Part shown: one piece after another, positions 63,022 through 64,000 of the stretch
Position numbering within the stretch: the first letter of the stretch is position 1
Layout of the letters: each line of letters opens with the position of its first letter
Origin: Amycolatopsis antarctica
GTDB lineage: Bacteria > Actinomycetota > Actinomycetes > Mycobacteriales > Pseudonocardiaceae
Direction: 5' to 3'
Assembly: GCF_002262875.1 (NCBI RefSeq)
Contig: NZ_NKYE01000011.1
Location: 124,001 to 188,000 of the forward strand
DNA length: 64,000 nt
Translations under genes and position numbers: made by a program
Notes under the pieces: model-generated
Seen by the model: only the letters and a program-made list of their open reading frames with translations
Databases searched by the model: none
What the model was told of the DNA's origin: nothing

Positions 63022-63984
63022 ATGGCGGCCACGAGCAAGACACCGGCGGTGGAACTCGACGCGGGCGAACACACCGTGCGGCTGTCCAGTCCGGACCGGG
63101 TGTACTTCCCCGCCCGCGGGGAGACGAAGCTCGACCTGGCCCGGTACTACCTGGCCGTGGGCGACGGAATCGTCCGGGCACTACGGGAACGGCCGTGCAT
63201 GATGCACCGGTTCCCGGAAGGTGTCGCCGGCGAGAAGGTGCACCAGAAACGGGTCCCGCGCGGCGCACCGCCCTGGCTGGAGACCGTGCGGGTGCATTTC
63301 CCGCGCTACGGCAGGCACGCCGACGAGCTGTGCGTGACGACGCTGGCGCACGTGATCTGGGCGGTTCAGATGTCGACGGTCGAGTTCCACCCGTGGAACT
63401 CCCGGCGGTCCGACACCGAACGTCCCGACGAGTGGCGGATCGACCTCGACCCGATGCCGGACTGCGGGTACGCGACGGTACGCAGGGTCGCTCACCTCGC
63501 CCGCGAACTCCTCGACGAGCTGGGCGTGACCGGCTGGCCGAAGACCTCCGGCGGCCGTGGCCTGCACATCTACGTCCGGATCGCCCCGGACTGGGAGTTC
63601 GGCGAGGTGCGCCGGGCCGCGCTGGCATTCGCCCGTGAACTCGAACGGCGGTCGGCCGAGGTCACCACGACCTGGTGGCGCAAGGACCGGGACCCGAGCG
63701 CCTTGTTCGTCGACTACAACCAGAACGCCCGTGATCACACCATCGCGAGCGCCTACTCGGTCCGGGGCGTGCCGGAGGCGACCGTGTCTGCACCGCTCGC
63801 CTGGGACGAGATCGACGAGGCCGCTCCGCGTGACTTCACCATCGCCACGATGCCCGGCCGGTTCGCGAAGCTCGGCGACCTGCACGCGGGAATCGACGAG
63901 GACGCCTTCTCCCTGGCGCCGCTGCTGGAATGGGCCGAGCGGGACGAACGGGAGGGGGCGGCCGATCCGGACCCCGGGGCCTGA
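63022..63984 (+). CDS. Standalone LigD-type polymerase domain (NHEJ primase-polymerase)
   Basis: A 320-aa archaeo-eukaryotic primase-like polymerase, equivalent to the polymerase domain of LigD, which fills gaps with ribonucleotides during non-homologous end joining. Motifs are the metal-binding WRIDLDPMP (DxD), the SGGRGLHIYVRI block with the catalytic His, and ALFVDYNQN carrying the third acidic residue. The N-terminal DRVYFPARGETKLDLARYY and MHRFPEG blocks fit the family. No ligase or nuclease domain follows within the window, so it is a single-domain version as found in several actinomycetes that also have full LigD or Ku elsewhere. The stop is at 63982-63984, and the last 16 bases of the window are non-coding. 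Confidence 0.92.
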   Translation: MAATSKTPAVELDAGEHTVRLSSPDRVYFPARGETKLDLARYYLAVGDGIVRALRERPCMMHRFPEGVAGEKVHQKRVPRGAPPWLETVRVHFPRYGRHADELCVTTLAHVIWAVQMSTVEFHPWNSRRSDTERPDEWRIDLDPMPDCGYATVRRVAHLARELLDELGVTGWPKTSGGRGLHIYVRIAPDWEFGEVRRAALAFARELERRSAEVTTTWWRKDRDPSALFVDYNQNARDHTIASAYSVRGVPEATVSAPLAWDEIDEAAPRDFTIATMPGRFAKLGDLHAGIDEDAFSLAPLLEWAERDEREGAADPDPGA

Positions 63985-64000
63985 CCGTTGCGGATCAGCC

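Noticed and set aside
1..64000. CRISPR arrays, tRNA/rRNA genes, insertion sequences, attachment sites
   Set aside because: No spaced direct repeats, tRNA-like cloverleafs, transposase motifs or terminal inverted repeats were seen on either strand; the long internal repeats are homologous NRPS domains.

Overview
The window is high-GC DNA with Shine-Dalgarno-led GTG/ATG starts, many 1-4 nt stop/start overlaps, MbtH, IdeR/DmdR-type iron boxes and a standalone LigD-type polymerase. Together these suggest an actinomycete, most likely of the Pseudonocardiaceae (Amycolatopsis/Saccharopolyspora-like); the genus is an inference.

Layout. (1) 1-3809, plus strand: the 3' part of a family-2 glycosyltransferase, a HemN-like radical SAM protein that starts inside its stop codon, and a LacI-family regulator 10 bp on. 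This is the edge of an unidentified operon that continues upstream of the window. (2) 3818-56854, all minus strand: one large siderophore locus. From its right end it reads as GNAT N-acyltransferase and ornithine N5-monooxygenase (which make N5-acyl-N5-hydroxyornithine); then siderophore-interacting reductase, a two-gene ABC exporter and two FecCD-type permeases; then MbtH, a Tat-exported multicopper oxidase and three giant NRPS genes; then a lipoprotein binding protein and a FecE/FepC-type ATPase. IdeR/DmdR-like iron boxes (about TTAGGTTAGGCTAACCTAA) stand before the acyltransferase, the reductase, mbtH and the binding protein, so the locus is read as four iron-repressed transcription units.

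The three NRPSs (5582, 4636 and 3053 aa) contain ten C-A-PCP modules, with epimerisation (E) domains in modules 2, 3, 4, 7, 9 and 10. My hand reading of the specificity pockets gives Gly (module 1) and Ser (modules 2, 7, 8), a Ser-like variant (5), a basic-residue pocket (6), and no confident call for 3, 4, 9 and 10. With the hydroxylase and acyltransferase this predicts a decapeptide-scale, serine-rich hydroxamate siderophore. I do not recognise a characterised product. The line ends in an epimerisation domain with no thioesterase in the window.

(3) 57041-62206: a decayed alpha/beta-hydrolase, then a plus-strand set that looks like L-carnitine catabolism: AMP-forming acyl-CoA ligase, a regulator that fuses a Cro/CI-type HTH to a TetR-type HTH, a BKACE-type cleavage enzyme, carnitine dehydrogenase and a betainyl-CoA thioesterase. 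The last four are tightly coupled, behind a perfect palindrome that overlaps a probable leaderless promoter. (4) 62203-63984: a P-loop kinase-like gene (minus) and, divergently, a standalone LigD-type polymerase-domain gene (plus).

No rRNA, tRNA, CRISPR array, insertion sequence or prophage feature was seen.
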